Shown here piece by piece: positions 13,701 to 28,307 of a DNA stretch of 64,000 bases. The DNA is from Tubiluchus corallicola (lineage: Eukaryota > Priapulida > Priapulimorpha > Priapulimorphida > Tubiluchidae): NCBI GenBank assembly GCA_030141605.1, contig JAQGDQ010000064.1, positions 364,116-428,115 of the forward strand, read 5' to 3'. Numbering within the stretch: the stretch's first letter is position 1; each line of letters opens with the position of its first letter. The notes beneath the pieces were generated by a model. It had not been told where the DNA came from. It saw only the letters and a program-made list of their open reading frames with translations, and made no database searches. A program made the position numbers and the translations under genes.

Positions 13701-14737
13701 CAGATCAGAAAATTGCATCATAGAACCATCAGCAGCAGTAGTAATCAAGTTCTTTGTGATTATTTGTTGCCTTCTGTATGGTCTAGCACTGGTAGAAAAC
13801 TCCTCAAAGCAAAAGTGTGAGACGAGAGAAATCCGAATAGTCGAGTGCTTAAATGGAGTCATCTTTTAGCGTCATTTTATGCACAACCATGCACTACTGA
13901 TTTTGTATAAAATTAATTATGTAGTGACAAGTGGCATCTATTGGTTTTTGTTACTAATTAAACTCACTGAGTACTTTTTACAAAAATTCAAGCTGATCCA
14001 CAGAAAAGAATCATGTTGTAATCAAATTTTATGTGAAGGACATGGGCTTATAGATTTGAATCTACAAACAAATGGCTTCACCTTCGATGAGCGCCATGTG
14101 GAAAGTGTTGTGCAAAGTTGTTTGTGATAATTAGGTGACAGATTTCTTGACCATCTTGCAAGTCAAGCAAAAAGACTTGTTGCGTCAAACTCACTGCAAC
14201 TAATTTTACGTGATAGAAACTGATCTACCATTAAAGCCCGGTGGGTGGTCAATGTTACAATCCCCGTTTCTTAAACAGCTCTCTAAAGATTTTCATTACT
14301 TTATAGTTTGACTGCATTGCTCAATTTGCTGCTCTGGACATGTTTATTACTGGACATACTCTGGACATCAAGAACATGCGTGTTACTTGCATATGTGCGA
14401 TTATTAACATATATGAAATATGTATCTTGATGATTATACATTTTCCAAATTTTGTAAAATTTGTTTATAATGATGGTTAGGTGAAAGTTTGGAGCACCTA
14501 GAACATGCCATAGTTCTTGCCAAAGTTCCAAAAAGTTGTTTTTGAACTACTGTGATCTTATTCTTGGTTTAGAAGGGTAGTAAGCCATTGCTTAATTTCC
14601 GCGATTTGTTTTGAAGTGCAGATTGTTAATTCAACATTTTAATTTGTTATCACAAACAGCAATATTGTATGTTCATGTGAGGTTTTGTATAATATATTAC
14701 GAGATGTTACTTTTTTTATAAGAATGGCTGTGTGTTG

Positions 14738-14743
14738 AATAAA
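14738..14743 (+). promoter_or_regulatory. candidate polyadenylation signal for GNPTAB
   Basis: AATAAA about 1.04 kb after the GNPTAB stop codon, followed by GT-rich sequence. A second AATAAA lies at 15210-15215. Either could end the transcript. The hexamer alone is weak evidence in AT-rich DNA. Confidence 0.35.
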
Positions 14744-15346
14744 TTGTGTTTTGTATATACGAGTGCAAAATTAAGTATTGAATAGTGTATTTGTTTTCTT
14801 TTGAAAATTTTGGTGTTGGTAATGATAATTTATAGTTTTATTAAGTAATTGTTATGAATCTGCCGTGTTTTGGATTAGTGAAAAATGTAATCTTTCAGTG
14901 CAGGTATTTCATAGTAGATAACTGCAATGGTGTAGAACTGCTAGTCCGTCTACAATTTTGTTCATTTCCTTTTGCTGCACATTGGATATTTTGATGTGAT
15001 CTATCATTTGCTACGACATGTTCGTAAATTTTTTTTGAAAGATCAGCAAAAATCACATATTAATCTTTAGACCTTAATGATATTTTAATAACTAATTATT
15101 GTCTTGTGTTTCAAAACTGATATAAAACAAATACTTATTGTGGAACATCATAAGCAGTGTGTTGGCTGTATTTTTTCTGTGTGTGGTACGTAAATATTCA
15201 AATTATAGTAATAAATCTATTCAAGTATACGCTTTTGTTAATTTTCTTTGTTTAGGTTACTTCTGCCTAGTTGAAGAGTTCAAGTGCATAAAAATCTAAA
15301 ATGATAGAGTTGCTGTTAGTTCTGTCTCGCACTTTCTCTCTTTTTG

Positions 15347-15350
<4 letters not shown>

Positions 15351-15387
<37 letters not shown>
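15351..15387 (+). repeat. CT dinucleotide microsatellite
   Basis: About 18 uninterrupted CT units inside a longer pyrimidine tract, in the GNPTAB-YWHAE intergenic interval. Confidence 0.95.
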
Positions 15388-15389
<2 letters not shown>

Positions 15390-17080
15390 CTCCATTCTTT
15401 CTCTCTTTCCATTCCATTATTCGCTGTTTTCTCCTAACCTTTTCACACATCATACGGGTCTTTGATTTTTCTGAAACAAGAAGACTGTTTTACCATCTTT
15501 CAGAACAGTAATACGCAACCCTCCTTTACTAAAGTCACTTGTACAAACTTAACTATGCCTAACATATTACTTATAACAATATAAGTAATAATAAAATATA
15601 AGTTATATTTTATAAGTTATAAGTAAAGTAAAATATTAGAACTTATAATAAAATAATATTAATTTACTCTCTGAACCTCATTATTCTCTGTATCCACTCA
15701 GAATGGCAAAAAGCGCATTTTATCTGACCATTTTGTTAATGAGTTTGTGGTACTGCATTCTGCATTTCCCAACGGTGGAGTCATATTTCAATTGTCCATC
15801 ACTGAGTTCTTTAATTTCTTGAGACACAACACTTAATGTTAATCAATTATGAAACTCACATACCATTAGATACAAAAATCTATTCATGATACTTTTTGCA
15901 GTCCTCCAATTAGTGTAGCATAGTCCACTAAAAATTTTTATCTTTGTTCTGGTTATTCACAATTTTCTTTTATGATCTTGTGTTGAATACTTTCAGACTT
16001 TGCGAAATTAATTTTTTACTGTACATTTTACAAATGTATTCATATATTGCATTTAAAGTGTACTGTATCTTAATGTGCGTTTGCATTAGTATTTAGTGTG
16101 TATTTCATGTTTGTTTTTATTTTAAGCGTAATTTTATTTAACTCTGGCATCACTATTGCAACCACAGTTTTACATTGATTGTATTATCTTTTTTGATAAA
16201 TGTAGTTTACCATTCATTCCTTGATATACAATTTTAAAGCAAAATTTTTTTTTATTATTATTGTTATTATAAATAAAAAAAGTTGCACTGTGTTACTACA
16301 GGTAGATGCTGATATAGCACATGCCATTTTTATACTTAATTTGCACTGCAGATGTTCACGCCCTGACATCTTTACAATTATCTGTCCTGTCCTGTCACGA
16401 GCATCTTGCCCTATGCAACTCTACTTTGTCTATTCTGTTCTGTGCCATCTTGCCTTTCTTGTCTTAGCTGTCCTGTCCTGTCTTCTCCTGCACTACCTTG
16501 ATTTGCACTATTTAATTTGACTTTGTCTGCATGTTCTGCCCTGATTTGTCCATCATTTCATCATATTCAGTGAAAAAATAATTGATTTTAGTATGAATAT
16601 TCGTGAGTTTAAACCTGTTAAGCTAGTGCATAATCTAATATTAGAAGTAAAACTCAACTGATAAAAATTATAATAAATTTAATTTTCATTGGCTCACTTC
16701 ATTCCTTTATTTTTTTATTGGGCCAAATGTCAAGCCTATAATTACGAGCCCATTAGAGAGAGAGAGAGAAGGGGATCTAAGTTACTGTAATTTATTGTTA
16801 TCGCAGGGATTATAATGTGCTTCGTTTCCTCACTATTTTGTGCCTGCCTGGTGCCACTGTAGAATTACAGAGTACCTACCATAGAATTATAGATGTCACC
16901 GTACTGCAGTGCCACCTGTAGTACAGTCGCGCATTGATATCTGTAGGCGTCTGAGGAACTGCTTTCGAAGGAACTATTTCTTATGTTGGCGGGCGCGTAG
17001 CCATATTGGTTTTTCCTTGTGCATGAAATTTTGTGTTTGTTTAAATCCATTAATTGTGACTTAATTTCAAAACATCCAAT

Positions 17081-20000
17081 ATGTCAGAAGGTGTCAGGGA
17101 AGACCAAGTGTATCAAGCCAAATTGGCCGAGCAGGCTGAAAGATATGATGGTAAGAAATACAAATATTTTTTGTAAATTGCATGATGTGGTGTGTTGAGT
17201 CCATGAAACACGAAAAATGTAGCCGGTTCTTTGCTGATTCTCGTTAAGGGGAAGAGTAAAATGTGATGTTTGTTGAAACTCCTTTTTATTAGTGGCCGTT
17301 TGCTAATTTTGGCTTCTCGCTGTCACAATGTTGTCATGATGTTTGCTCTTGCACTAATATCGTTAACGAACTGTAGCTAAGATATACTAGATGTGGCCAC
17401 GCTATATTAATTCAAAAAATTAGGGACAAATAAGCGGGAACATTGGGAGATAAATAAAGTTATACAACGGAGTCGAGACATGAGTGCATTTAAGCCCATT
17501 TTCTTGATATCTAGCATATTTCCGAGAGCAAAAGAAACTTTCAAAGTTTACACATTTTTGGAGCAACTTCGAAATACTGTAATGTGAAATTCAGTTTTAG
17601 GATCAATGCTCCAGCTGTTAATCGTATAAATACTGTTATTTGACTGATTTAGCATTGTGGTACTATGTACTTTCGAAGTCTTGACAGATGGCCATACATG
17701 CGTTCTTTTTAGCTTGCATTTTTTACTTACATGTTGAGCTGACCTAATAGTAGCTTTGTTAGGAAACAATTTAATTGTTGCAATTAAGTATCAGGCAGTA
17801 TTTATATTGCTAATTTTTTTGCATGAATATGCAGTGCGAAATTGTCTTTATAGTACCATATTAGTTTCTTTGACAGCTTGTTGGCCTCAATTTTTAGAAC
17901 ACTGTGATAACCTTTTGTCAATCCGCTATGATAATGCCGATATGCTAGGAATCATTTACTCTGTAGACGCTCTGCAGCCACGACTACTTCAAGGTTAAAT
18001 AGTAACTGAAGAGTGAAAGTGTCCATGGAACTGAAAATCTTGACAACTATCAATTTTCCAAGGGAAAAATTTGCAATAAAATTTTAACAAATGGTTTGCT
18101 TGACTAATGAATAATTTATTTGACTAACATTTAAAAAATACCTTTCATTAACAATATGTCAAAATGAAAAACTATGCTTTAAAATTTTAAAATTCTATAG
18201 TAAACAGTAAGGTACAAAACATCACAAAATTCATTTGTGAGAACTGTAATTCACAAACTTAGTTTCAGCAGAACCAGAAGAGCTACAACAATTACAGAGA
18301 ATTCATGAGTGAGAAATTTGTACCAGAATATGGCTTTTGCAATAAGCCCATTGCTTTCAGTCATATTTTCAATTTTTTTGATACTATGTAGACTGAATGA
18401 GGCTTAAACATTCCAACATTACCTTTCGCAATCTTAAATTAAGTTTAAAAGTCATTTGTCCACACACTATGCCATGCCTCCCTAAAATGATTTACTGGCA
18501 CTGTCAAATTACAATGATTCACTTCACATTTAATCCGATTCTATAGACTATATATGCATGCTTCCATGTGTACTTTAACCAACTTGTGTGTAAACTAACT
18601 ATTATAAAATCCCATGGACAAAATTTGCAGGCACCATTTGAAACTACCTTAATTAGCGATTACAGTTATGTGACTACTTTTTGTGTAAAATAGTTGCCCA
18701 GAAATGAATTGAACTTCCACATAAACGTTTTAAGCTGTTGTGATTCTTAGTTGCCTTAAACGACACATAGTCCATTGGTCAAAATTCCAATAGAATTCCA
18801 CACATTAGCACTTCTGGAAATTTAAGAAGATAGCTGGAAAAGTAGCATGTCACAGAGCGTTTGTGTATCTTGTGAGAAAACACAAAGAAGGTGGTACTAC
18901 TAGTCTAGTTACTGAATGTACTTGGAAATCCAGAGCTTGCAATTGAAACTGACACTTATCAGTATCTTATTAAAATTTAGGAACGCAAGCAGTGAAAACC
19001 AAACTTTTTCCCAGCATTTAGAATTTTTTCTAGTGTTTAGAATGTTGCACAATTTATTAGTCTCGTTTTTTTTCCGAAAGTTCCGAAAATTCTTATAACG
19101 CAGTTTGGTATCTTTTGCCAGTATTCATAGATGATCGCCGAAATTTTATGTTGCGTTAGTTCATGCATTAAAGTAACAAATGCTTTGTTGGTACACTGCT
19201 GACCTAAATTAATGCTTCAGATGTGTTTTTTATTTTTTATACACTGTACCCTTCGTGAACGAAAAAACACAGCTTTAAATGCATAGCTTTGGATGCTGTT
19301 ATCAATGCACTGGTGATCAATGCTTGGACATGGCAGACTGCAGAGCAGTACAATGAACTGTCGCTACTGTACCCAACTCAACTACTAATCGATACTACGA
19401 TACTGCCTTGCCTTGTTTGTGTACTTCTTTCTCTCTAGGCTCGCTGACTGACGTGTTACAATAATCTACGTGCGGCGGAATTTATTTGATTTTTCTCGTG
19501 TTCACGAGTGCTCACTTCGAAGGCCGTACTAGGCCTGATCATATTAATGCATAAAATTTAAAATTTATGAAAACGGTAGCTGTAAGAGAATAAAAACTTC
19601 AAAACTGTTTTAATACATCACCTCTCTCTCTCTCTCGCAGTTAACTAAACACCTTGCTTGTTTAATTTCATTAACAAAAAATGTCCGTATTTCTTTCCTT
19701 GCAAGTCTCAATTTCGAATAGAGCGGTGTTGATCTATTCCAGAAGCGTGCTTTCCATTTACTGGTTACCTAGTACCTTCTCTGAACTGCTTTACTTCCTG
19801 TTTGAATGCGCTTTGATGCCAATGAATCATCCAGGCACGGCGGCGGGCGCGAAGCCAGTTCTAGGAAGCCAGAGACATTTCACGGTGAACGTTACACACA
19901 AATAGCCCCTTGCTTTTGCGTTGATTTCCCAAACCTAACAAGAGCAGCTTCCATTTCCTTCAGATTTTATTTTACAAATTTAAGTCTATTTACGTTGTAA

Positions 20001-23000
20001 AATAAAAAAAATAATTTATTCCATGGTGCCAACCAAAAAAAGAAAATTTACTTGCTGGCGAATATAGTAAATAGAACGTTTCTGTTGAGTTCTGAGCATC
20101 ACTGTTCAACAAAATAGCTAAATTTAAGCAAAACTCTTTTACTTTTAAAGTAGCGGTTGGAGCAAACACTGCCTACTAAGTTTGTAAGTTGTGCGGCAAG
20201 TCTAGCTCATTGCCCCTGCGCCGGCCGGCTACAGTGCCATGTGGCGTCTAGGTTGCAACGTGCGTTACGAGTTTTAACAATGAGTCATTCAAGCGTTACT
20301 CATATCATGACGCTACCTACTTTATGTCTACTGTACATTATATAGTAGCCGTGTTGAGAAATGGTGAATGGGAGAATTAGGACGTTTTGATTGGACGATT
20401 TCTCTGTGTTCTAGGTGAATGTGCGGAGTTGTTGGTATATACTGCAAAAAAAAACTAGTGTCATGTGGTTGTTTGCTAAACATGATAAGATTTGAAATAC
20501 GTACAACATAAAAATACAGGTCTGATCTAAGCAACATAAATAGTTTAAAAGTTAGTCCCGAGATGTAAAAATACCTGCTGGTGTCTGGCCAAATTTGTTT
20601 CCTTTCATTTTTCAGTGATACTTTTGTGTAATTACGTAACGTTATGTACTTCATGACAAGTAGTCATTTTACTGTATCGGGTGGCACAAAAAATGTGCTG
20701 AAGTTTAGACTGCAATAACATTAGAATGAAGTGTCCTACAAAGCTCAAATTTCACAGCATGATATTACAATACATCATCTTTTGGCTGTTAAAGTCACAG
20801 GTTTACACGTTAAATGGCCAAAAAAAATTACAGATTAAAAACGTTAATACCGATTTAGTGTCACCTAATCATCAATAATTGTGATCGTTTTCGTCATAGA
20901 AAGTAAAGCATTGATAAAAATTTGTTAAAGAAATGAGACTAATCCTCTGGATTGTGGTATTTAGAATTCTTTTAAAGAGACAGCATATGACTGCCGCACG
21001 GAATCGTTTGATGCGAAGCAACTACGTGCAAAGGCAAAAATTGTTTAGCATAGGGACCAAATACCCATTAAGTAAATTTGAAACTGTGTTGGTTGTTGAA
21101 AGAAATGTCTTTGAGTTTGCATTGAAAATGTTGGACACAAAAAGCACCAGCAATAAACTTAACAATAGTGGCATATGAAATATTTTCCTGGTTTTTATTT
21201 TTTGACTATGAATTTAAAACTTCCGTATCTGTGCAAAAATCTGTTGCAATGACCTAACCTTTTTGATGTTTATAGTAAGCGTCAGTAACATCAATGTGAT
21301 AACTTTTTGGGGATTTTATTTCTTCTTATAATATTGTGGTAAAAACTTCAACACAGTTTTTGCACCAGCTGATATTTACTAAGTATCTGCTTGTGACCTA
21401 TTTGTAAAAACGATAGTTGTTGTTGCAATATGTATCAATTACGCTACATATTATCTATTTGTAATTCAGCTATTTTAAAAGCTTCTACTTTTGGTTTGTT
21501 GGTTGGTAAAAGATAGACTAATTCTGCCTATAGTCACACCTTTAAGCTTGGTCAGTTCTAGGCATGTGTGGAATGCTGTCTTGACACTATATCATTTCCA
21601 TTTTCCAGGTAAGCTTATACCCTTGGGCAGTTCTTGCTACAGCAAAGAATGACATATTAGAACATGTAGAATAAATTTTGCAATGGTCTTATTTTAATTC
21701 TGAGACCAAATACTATAGATACATTACACTGGACTTATTTTTATTCTGTGACCAAATGTTATAGATATATATATATATGTGCAACATGTTGCAAACTTTT
21801 TGCCTTGGATGATCAGAGGCTATCGGTTGCACGGTGCTCATGTGTTGGAAGTTTCAGGTGTTTTTGTCCTAAAGCCTGTGTCTATATGATCTTGCACTGA
21901 AATTTCAGAATATTTAATGTATTATTATATGTCTCTTTCTAACTTTCCTAACATAGAATAGGTTTTTGCGTGTCAGACGGCAAAAACATTTTTAATGTCT
22001 TTTATATATTGTATATTATATATATTTTGTCTTTTATTTTATGGGGTTGTCTTTAACTTTTATAAACAAATTTATGTACACAGCAGTTTGTTTCAGAAAG
22101 GCTTCCCACTTTCACGCAAACAGCATTTGGCCTTGTCTTCGAAATTTTAGGTATTTGTAATATAATTTGTTTAAACTGCATCCCTTTTTGATCTCAATAT
22201 AAGTGCATTTAGTTCCACTTTTGAAATGGACAGCGAAGGTGATGTTTGGTCAAAAAAGTAAAACGGCCTCATCAGTTGTGCATATGACATCGGGGGAAAG
22301 AGACAGGTATTGTTCTGTAAACTGCGTGGAATTAAGTATTGATGTTCTTATGCTATGCAAAGCCAAAAACGAATCCCGAGCAGACTATGTTTTGTTTTCA
22401 TATAAGAATTTGTTTGTTTTTTATTTGCAAACTATCACACTTTATGTTATTTGATGATAAATAAACAGGTAGCTTCTAATTTCTGTAAAGTGGAGTTGAA
22501 ACGGAATGAACGATTCTTTAAAACGGAGTTTGGTCAGCTTTGAAATTGAAAATCTACGGCCCTAGAATTGATTAGGCTTATCCACCATTTGATCACGAAA
22601 TCTAATTATGCGGAGGGAAATCATATTTAGTTTACTTATAAAATGTCAACATAATGACCGTCGGCAGCCAGCAGTCAGTGAAGCTAGAGACTGTTCTTAA
22701 AGACACATACAGATCGAATGCTGATTATTTTGTTGCACCTTGATGGAAAAAGATAACTAACAAATCTCCAAGTTTAGAAGTAGAATCTGCTGAATGAATT
22801 TCATTTTTATTCACTTTTTACAGAAATGGTGGAATCTATGAAACAGGTGGCGTCCCTCAATATTGAGTTGACGGTAGAAGAACGAAATCTACTTTCAGTT
22901 GCCTACAAAAATGTGATTGGTGCACGTAGAGCGTCATGGAGAATTATCAGTAGTATAGAGCAGAAGGAAGAAAACAAGGGAGAGGAACACAAACGCATGG

Positions 23001-26000
23001 AAATGATCCGAGAATACCGAAAGCAGGTTGTGACTTGAGCTTTATTTTTATATCTGCATCGTCGTGTGACTAATAATAACAATTGATGTATTATTATATT
23101 CATGTATATTGTGATACCTAGGACAAGGTGGTCATTAGGGCTGTACAGTATAACTGGTTTTTTGGTATACCTTTGTTCAATGCCAGTTCTTATTACCTAT
23201 AAGTAGGCCTATTATCCTGTTACGCATTTCCGACTACTTTTGACTTGACTAAAGCTACCTTAATAAAGCATACCTAACTAAACAAACTAAATTAAAATTT
23301 TTGTTAATAGGATCTACACAGCACGAAAACAGCCATTGCTATGTCTCATGTGATATACGTCAATTGAATTACAATATGCTCTTTATACTTAACACAATAT
23401 TCAGTATATCACAGTATGGCAAAATGTACCTCAATGTATTGCACTACTGAATATAGGGTGATTGTGTATTAAATTGGTGTGCAAGCAATGCGTTCATTCT
23501 TTATGAGGCCAATTTTTATAGTATTATTTTAGGAACTGTCTTAATGTACCAGGTAACTTAATAGTTGATATCTTGAATTTTCTTAGATTTGGATGTTGAT
23601 TTTGGCTTCATATTTTAAACCAGTTATAGCTCAGTCAGTATGTCACAGTTCAGTAACACTATGACCACTCACAATACTCTCCTATCTGCTTCTGAAATTT
23701 ATGTATAATGTTCATTGGTTGTTAATAAATTAAATATTTGCATTCAAGGGCCTTCTTGCATTATTTCAGGTTGAAAAAGAGCTACAGGATATATGTGGCG
23801 ATATTTTGGAAGTTATTGATAAGCATCTAATACCAAATGCGACTTCTGGCGAGTCAAAAGTCTTCTATTATAAAATGTAGGTAATATAACACAATGTTAA
23901 TTGATGCCTGTATGAATTTTAATTTCTTAATAATTAAGGCCACATGAATAGTGCCTTGGGTACATATATCTTAAAGAAGTGAATGTAAAAATCATCTTTG
24001 GTTTTTGAAGTTTTTTTTATGTCTATAAATCTGATTCCATTGTGCAATTTAGCAATGTAATGTTGTGCAGTGTTTGCCATTGCGCAATTCAATTTTCACC
24101 TTGAATTAACTTACCAAGGGTGCAGAAGTTCTGTTTTGTATGCTGAACAGAATGTAGGAATTCTATCAAAATCTCTAAATATAAATCTTGTCAAACACTA
24201 TAGTGTTTTCTTTCGCCACTTACACAATCATCACACAAAGCTGTTGATCGGTCACTAAATAATTTATTTGCCTAGTAATGGCAAATATGGCTTTTCCAAG
24301 AAAACTGGTTGTTTGCCGGAATATTTTATTGTTTATTGACTTGGAGTAACTTTCTGTTGTTTTTACAGTAAAGATTTTTCAGCACTTGTAAAATTTGTGT
24401 CGAGCACTACTATGAAGAGGCACTTCATAATTTGTTAAATGTCATATAGTAACCATCGAATTTTTTTATCATGTTTTATTAAGAAATAACGGTGCTTCTG
24501 CTGGATGCTAACGGTCATACGGTAAAGTGGAACCGAAATACTAGTATTTTTTAATAAAAAATGATTAAAAATTTGTTGGTTTATCATGTAATATTTAACA
24601 AATTGATGTCGTTCCTGCTATATACTAAGAATTTGCAAACTCTGTCCTTCATAACTTACTAATTTACTTGTATAATTAGAGAAGAATTCTAAATTTAGTT
24701 TTGAGATATACCAGTAAGCTAACAAATAGCATTAAGTTATGATTATATAAGCAATATGTTTGAGGCTGTGTGAAAACGTTCTCTATCTGTAAGTAGTTAA
24801 TATTAGCTTCTTTAAATATAGCTTCAGCTTTCTTTACATTGTGGAAAATCACAAAGTAAAGTATCGAGTACCACCTTCAGTAATCTACGGGTTACATTTA
24901 TTAATGAATTCTACCTGTTAAACTATTAACTTAGATTATGTCTTTGAAGGAAAACCGGATCCAATCTTAAACAGTAGGTCAAAACGTTCTACCCTTTAAA
25001 ATATTGAAATGGAACATACTATTTTTTCAAGAATCACTTACGTGAAAGAATTATTGCCACACAAATGCAATTTCGCATTCGTGCCGCTAGTTCTTTGCTG
25101 GGGTTATGTCTATTTGCTTTTGTCTGGCAAACCAAGATATGAGTGTACATGCATTTCGCCGTTCGCTAGTTAGACGGGCACTGGCATCTGCATTTCCAAA
25201 ACGCGTTGCACAAGAAACAGGTGTTGTATCTCTCAGTTCAGAGGTCTTCATTTGTAGCATAATGCACATTCGACAGCTAATGCATGAGCGCAGCGCTAAA
25301 TTTGAAATTTTAATTTTATCTTAAAACTTGCTGAGTTTTAGCACAACACACCGAATCTCTTGCATTACGCTCATGGAATGTTTTTTTTTCTGTAGTAAAT
25401 TATGTTCATTTTTGGTGTTATCAATAGTTGGGCTCGCCCACCGTTAATTAAGATTTTGATCCATTTTTTAACTGTCATAAATACTTTTGCAATATTATTG
25501 GTATTAAAATGTTATACTTTTTACCATACTTGAAAATGGGGTAGCATATGAAAAATCATCCTGTCTTTCGGAATCTCTTAAGGTCTCGAAATCATATCTA
25601 ACCAATAATACAATTTTTAGAACTCATCATTGTAATTTCTACAATAATATCAACTGGGAAGAACAAATTTAAACACAAGTATACTGCTGTGTTTAATGAG
25701 ATTTGCATGTTCAATAGCACTTGCTGCGGAATATCACTATATATGCTAGAATCGTTATATTCTTATTAGCACTAATTGCAACCTGCAATGTTAATTATAG
25801 GGTATGTGAGGTGTATGCTACATTTTTCGATCAATATTATGTACATTTTACTGTAGTTTCTTATTTTAGCAACACTTTCAAGTGAATATGCTAATGCTGA
25901 TGCATTTTACTGTTAGTTAATGGATCTAGATTGATTTCTAATTCGTTTAATTTTTTATGCACTAACATGGGCAGCAGAACATATTTCTCAGATAGGCATC

Positions 26001-28307
26001 ACACAAAGAACTTGCACTGTATCAGAAACTTTTTTATGAAGTTTCTTCGACTACACAGCCCACTTAATTGATACCTGAAATTCTTTTTGCCCACCAGTCC
26101 ACTTTAGATTTGAATTCGTGAATTTTAAATTTATTCTTTTTTACGAGTCACTCTAAATGTGGACTAATAACCCCATTTTTGCACAATTTATGCAGAAGAT
26201 TCTTGTCATAGTAGTACTGTTGTTTAGTGATATTAGTCTTTCGGAAAATAATTGTAATTTTTTAAAAAAAATTTAATAGGCGTCACCTTTGATAATAGAA
26301 ACTACATTTTCATCATAATTTATGCATGAAAGGGAGTATTTTCTGTAAAATGAGTGCTTTGGGAACATGAAGAGAAATTTTAATTTTTTCCTGTAAGCTA
26401 ACTACCTCATTTCTTTGCCATTTTATCTGATGGTATGTTTGTTGAGCTTGGCAAAATCAGTGATCTCTACCAGTGAGCACTGTTTTTTTTTAACATTTAC
26501 CACTGATCCATCACTGATAAAAAAAGGTTTTATGAGATGCCTTGTACTAGATCAGAATTTTGTCCACATCTGACAATTTTAAACCTTAAAAAATGAAATT
26601 CCATCACTGCATCACTATATTATTATGGTAGTGAAGCTGGGCATAAAAAAATTGTTTGTCTTACCTCAAATGTTACTTGTTACTTGTGAGCTTAAAAGGT
26701 GTCAGCAGGGAGAGAAAAAATTTTTTTCCAAAAAAAATTTCAAGCTTTGTTAATGTTTAAAGTTGAATTGTGGAATCTTTAAAATCAGATGAAATCAAAG
26801 TTTGTTTATTTCCCACTGGTTAGCAATAATGTTTTAATTTTTTTCAATGCACATTTTTCACACTTTGTTTTATTGTTTTTTCTGCATGACTAAATTATCA
26901 TATAATGATCAATTATCTCTTTTTTGCATGGTATGTTCTGATAATTATTGTTCTAACACTTCTCAGTTGTTGATGCTCTGATCTGGGCGAAAATGTGATG
27001 CTTTTTAGCCTCCAACAAGATAGAGTATCACACAAAACCTAGAGTTACCCATAGAAAAACATGGCTGTGTCGTCGCCGAGTTTTATATTTTGTTGCGTTT
27101 TGAGTTAGAAAATACTCTTTTATATGACAGTGTCAGGTAAGTATTTGAATGTACAAAAAAAATTATCTAATTTCCGACTCGGTGTACAGTAAAAATGTAT
27201 TACCCGGGCAATTAGGCGGAAACAGAAGTATTTTTATTGCTGTCCTCATTTTGTATATACATATGTTATATATTGAAGTTACTAGGTTGTAGTTGAAATT
27301 ACAAGATTATTTGTTTTAAAAATTTGGATTTTTTTTATATTTTTAATGTATTTTTTAATTCTTTTTAGGAAGGGAGACTATCATCGTTATTTGGCCGAAT
27401 TTGCTACAAGTAATGAACGAAAAGATGCAGCCGAGTTCTCACTCATTGCCTACAAGGCCGCTAGCGATATTGCCATGACGGAATTGCCACCTACACATCC
27501 AATTCGGCTTGGCTTGGCGCTCAACTTCTCTGTCTTTTATTATGAGATTCTCAATTCACCAGACCGAGCATGTCGATTGGCAAAGGCAGCGTTTGATGAT
27601 GCAATCGCTGAGTTAGACACGTTAAGCGAGGAGAGTTACAAGGACTCGACCCTTATCATGCAGTTGCTGAGGGACAACTTGACATTGTGGACGTCAGACA
27701 TGCAGGGTGATGGAGAAAAAGGTAAAACATAGTTTCATATATTTCAGAGTTTTAAATCAGCATGAATATCATCCTAAATGCAGATAAGACCACACAGTGT
27801 ACTTAAGCTATATGTAGCAAAAATTCTGATAAAGATACAAAAAATTTAAAAAGTACGCAATTCTAAATTATCACATCACTTCAATTTTGTTTTACCTTCT
27901 TTACTTTTTCTACATTTAAACTCATTTGTAGATAATTTTTGTCTTGTCTGCAAAATTTTAAACATCATTTATCTAGTACTCAACAAAACTAGTACAGAGA
28001 TAACAACAGTAATGCCATAATTAACAAGAAGAATTGAGTACCATAAAAGGCAAGTTTGAGAATTTATTAAGTATTGAATCTGTTTCACTTGAAAGTTGGT
28101 TTGACCACTGAAATGACTAAGGACTCAACTCAGATTTGGACCATGGTACGTTTAGACATGACTCAGAGTTTGAAGCATATTGATTTACTCTCTAAAATGC
28201 ACATAATAAACCTTTCAAACTAATTTCTTTTTTGTCTTCATTTTTGTTTAGGCGAGGAGAAGGGTGAGACACAGGTACAAGATGTAGATGAACAAGAAGC
28301 ATCATAA
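17081..28307 (+). CDS. YWHAE: 14-3-3 protein epsilon
   Basis: Dimeric cytosolic adaptor that binds phosphoserine/phosphothreonine motifs in client proteins. Five coding exons: 17081-17150, 22824-23026, 23770-23876, 27369-27721, 28252-28307. They join in frame into 262 residues plus stop (human epsilon 255). The start is the ATG directly ahead of the conserved [20 protein letters not shown] block. The phosphopeptide-pocket residues are present: Lys52 and Arg59 (in NVIGARRAS), and Arg133 and Tyr134 (in [10 protein letters not shown]). The first 14-3-3 signature [10 protein letters not shown] and the helix I block [12 protein letters not shown] are intact. The epsilon type is supported by the TVEERNLL and [14 protein letters not shown] blocks and by an acidic tail of the epsilon kind (ending QEAS). 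The N-terminus (MSEGVREDQ) and tail differ from vertebrates. Intron 1 is 5.7 kb and holds an old hAT fragment; intron 3 holds a TTAA-bounded element. The gene is convergent with CSRP. Confidence 0.96.
20675..21165 (+). mobile_element. degraded hAT-type element, related to 54464-55369
   Basis: From ATCGGGTGGCACAAAAAATG onward it parallels the hAT element at 54464-55369 (same order of words: AAATGTGC, GTTTAGACT, AATTTCACA, TTGCATTGAAAAT). The terminal repeat is not preserved. Lies in YWHAE intron 1. Confidence 0.6.
24948..25443 (-). mobile_element. TTAA-bounded non-autonomous element, copy A
   Basis: Same sequence family as 51822-52294 but in the opposite orientation. Edges are TTGA (24944-24947, one change from TTAA) and TTAA (25444-25447). 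Shared ends are AGGAAAACYGG on one side and GGGYTCGYCCACC / GAGCTCGACCACC on the other. No open reading frame of note. TTAA targets are typical of piggyBac-like elements; here that is inference. Lies in YWHAE intron 3. Confidence 0.65.

Larger units (their letters stand above)
13701..17080. other. GNPTAB 3' UTR plus intergenic DNA before YWHAE
   Basis: No coding region recognised. The left part is probably GNPTAB 3' untranslated sequence up to 14.75 or 15.2 kb. Then come a CT microsatellite (15351-15387), a palindromic AT-rich stretch of repeated TATAAGTTATA-like words (about 15560-15660), a pyrimidine-biased tract with repeated CTGTC words (about 16380-16520) and a short AG run (about 16754-16770). 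The last 200 bases before 17081 are less AT-rich and probably hold the YWHAE promoter and 5' UTR, but I see no decisive core-promoter motif. Confidence 0.5.

Noticed and set aside
22203-22454. 83-codon open frame in YWHAE intron 1
   Set aside because: No recognisable motif, no flanking exons that fit, and the composition is typical of intronic AT-rich DNA.
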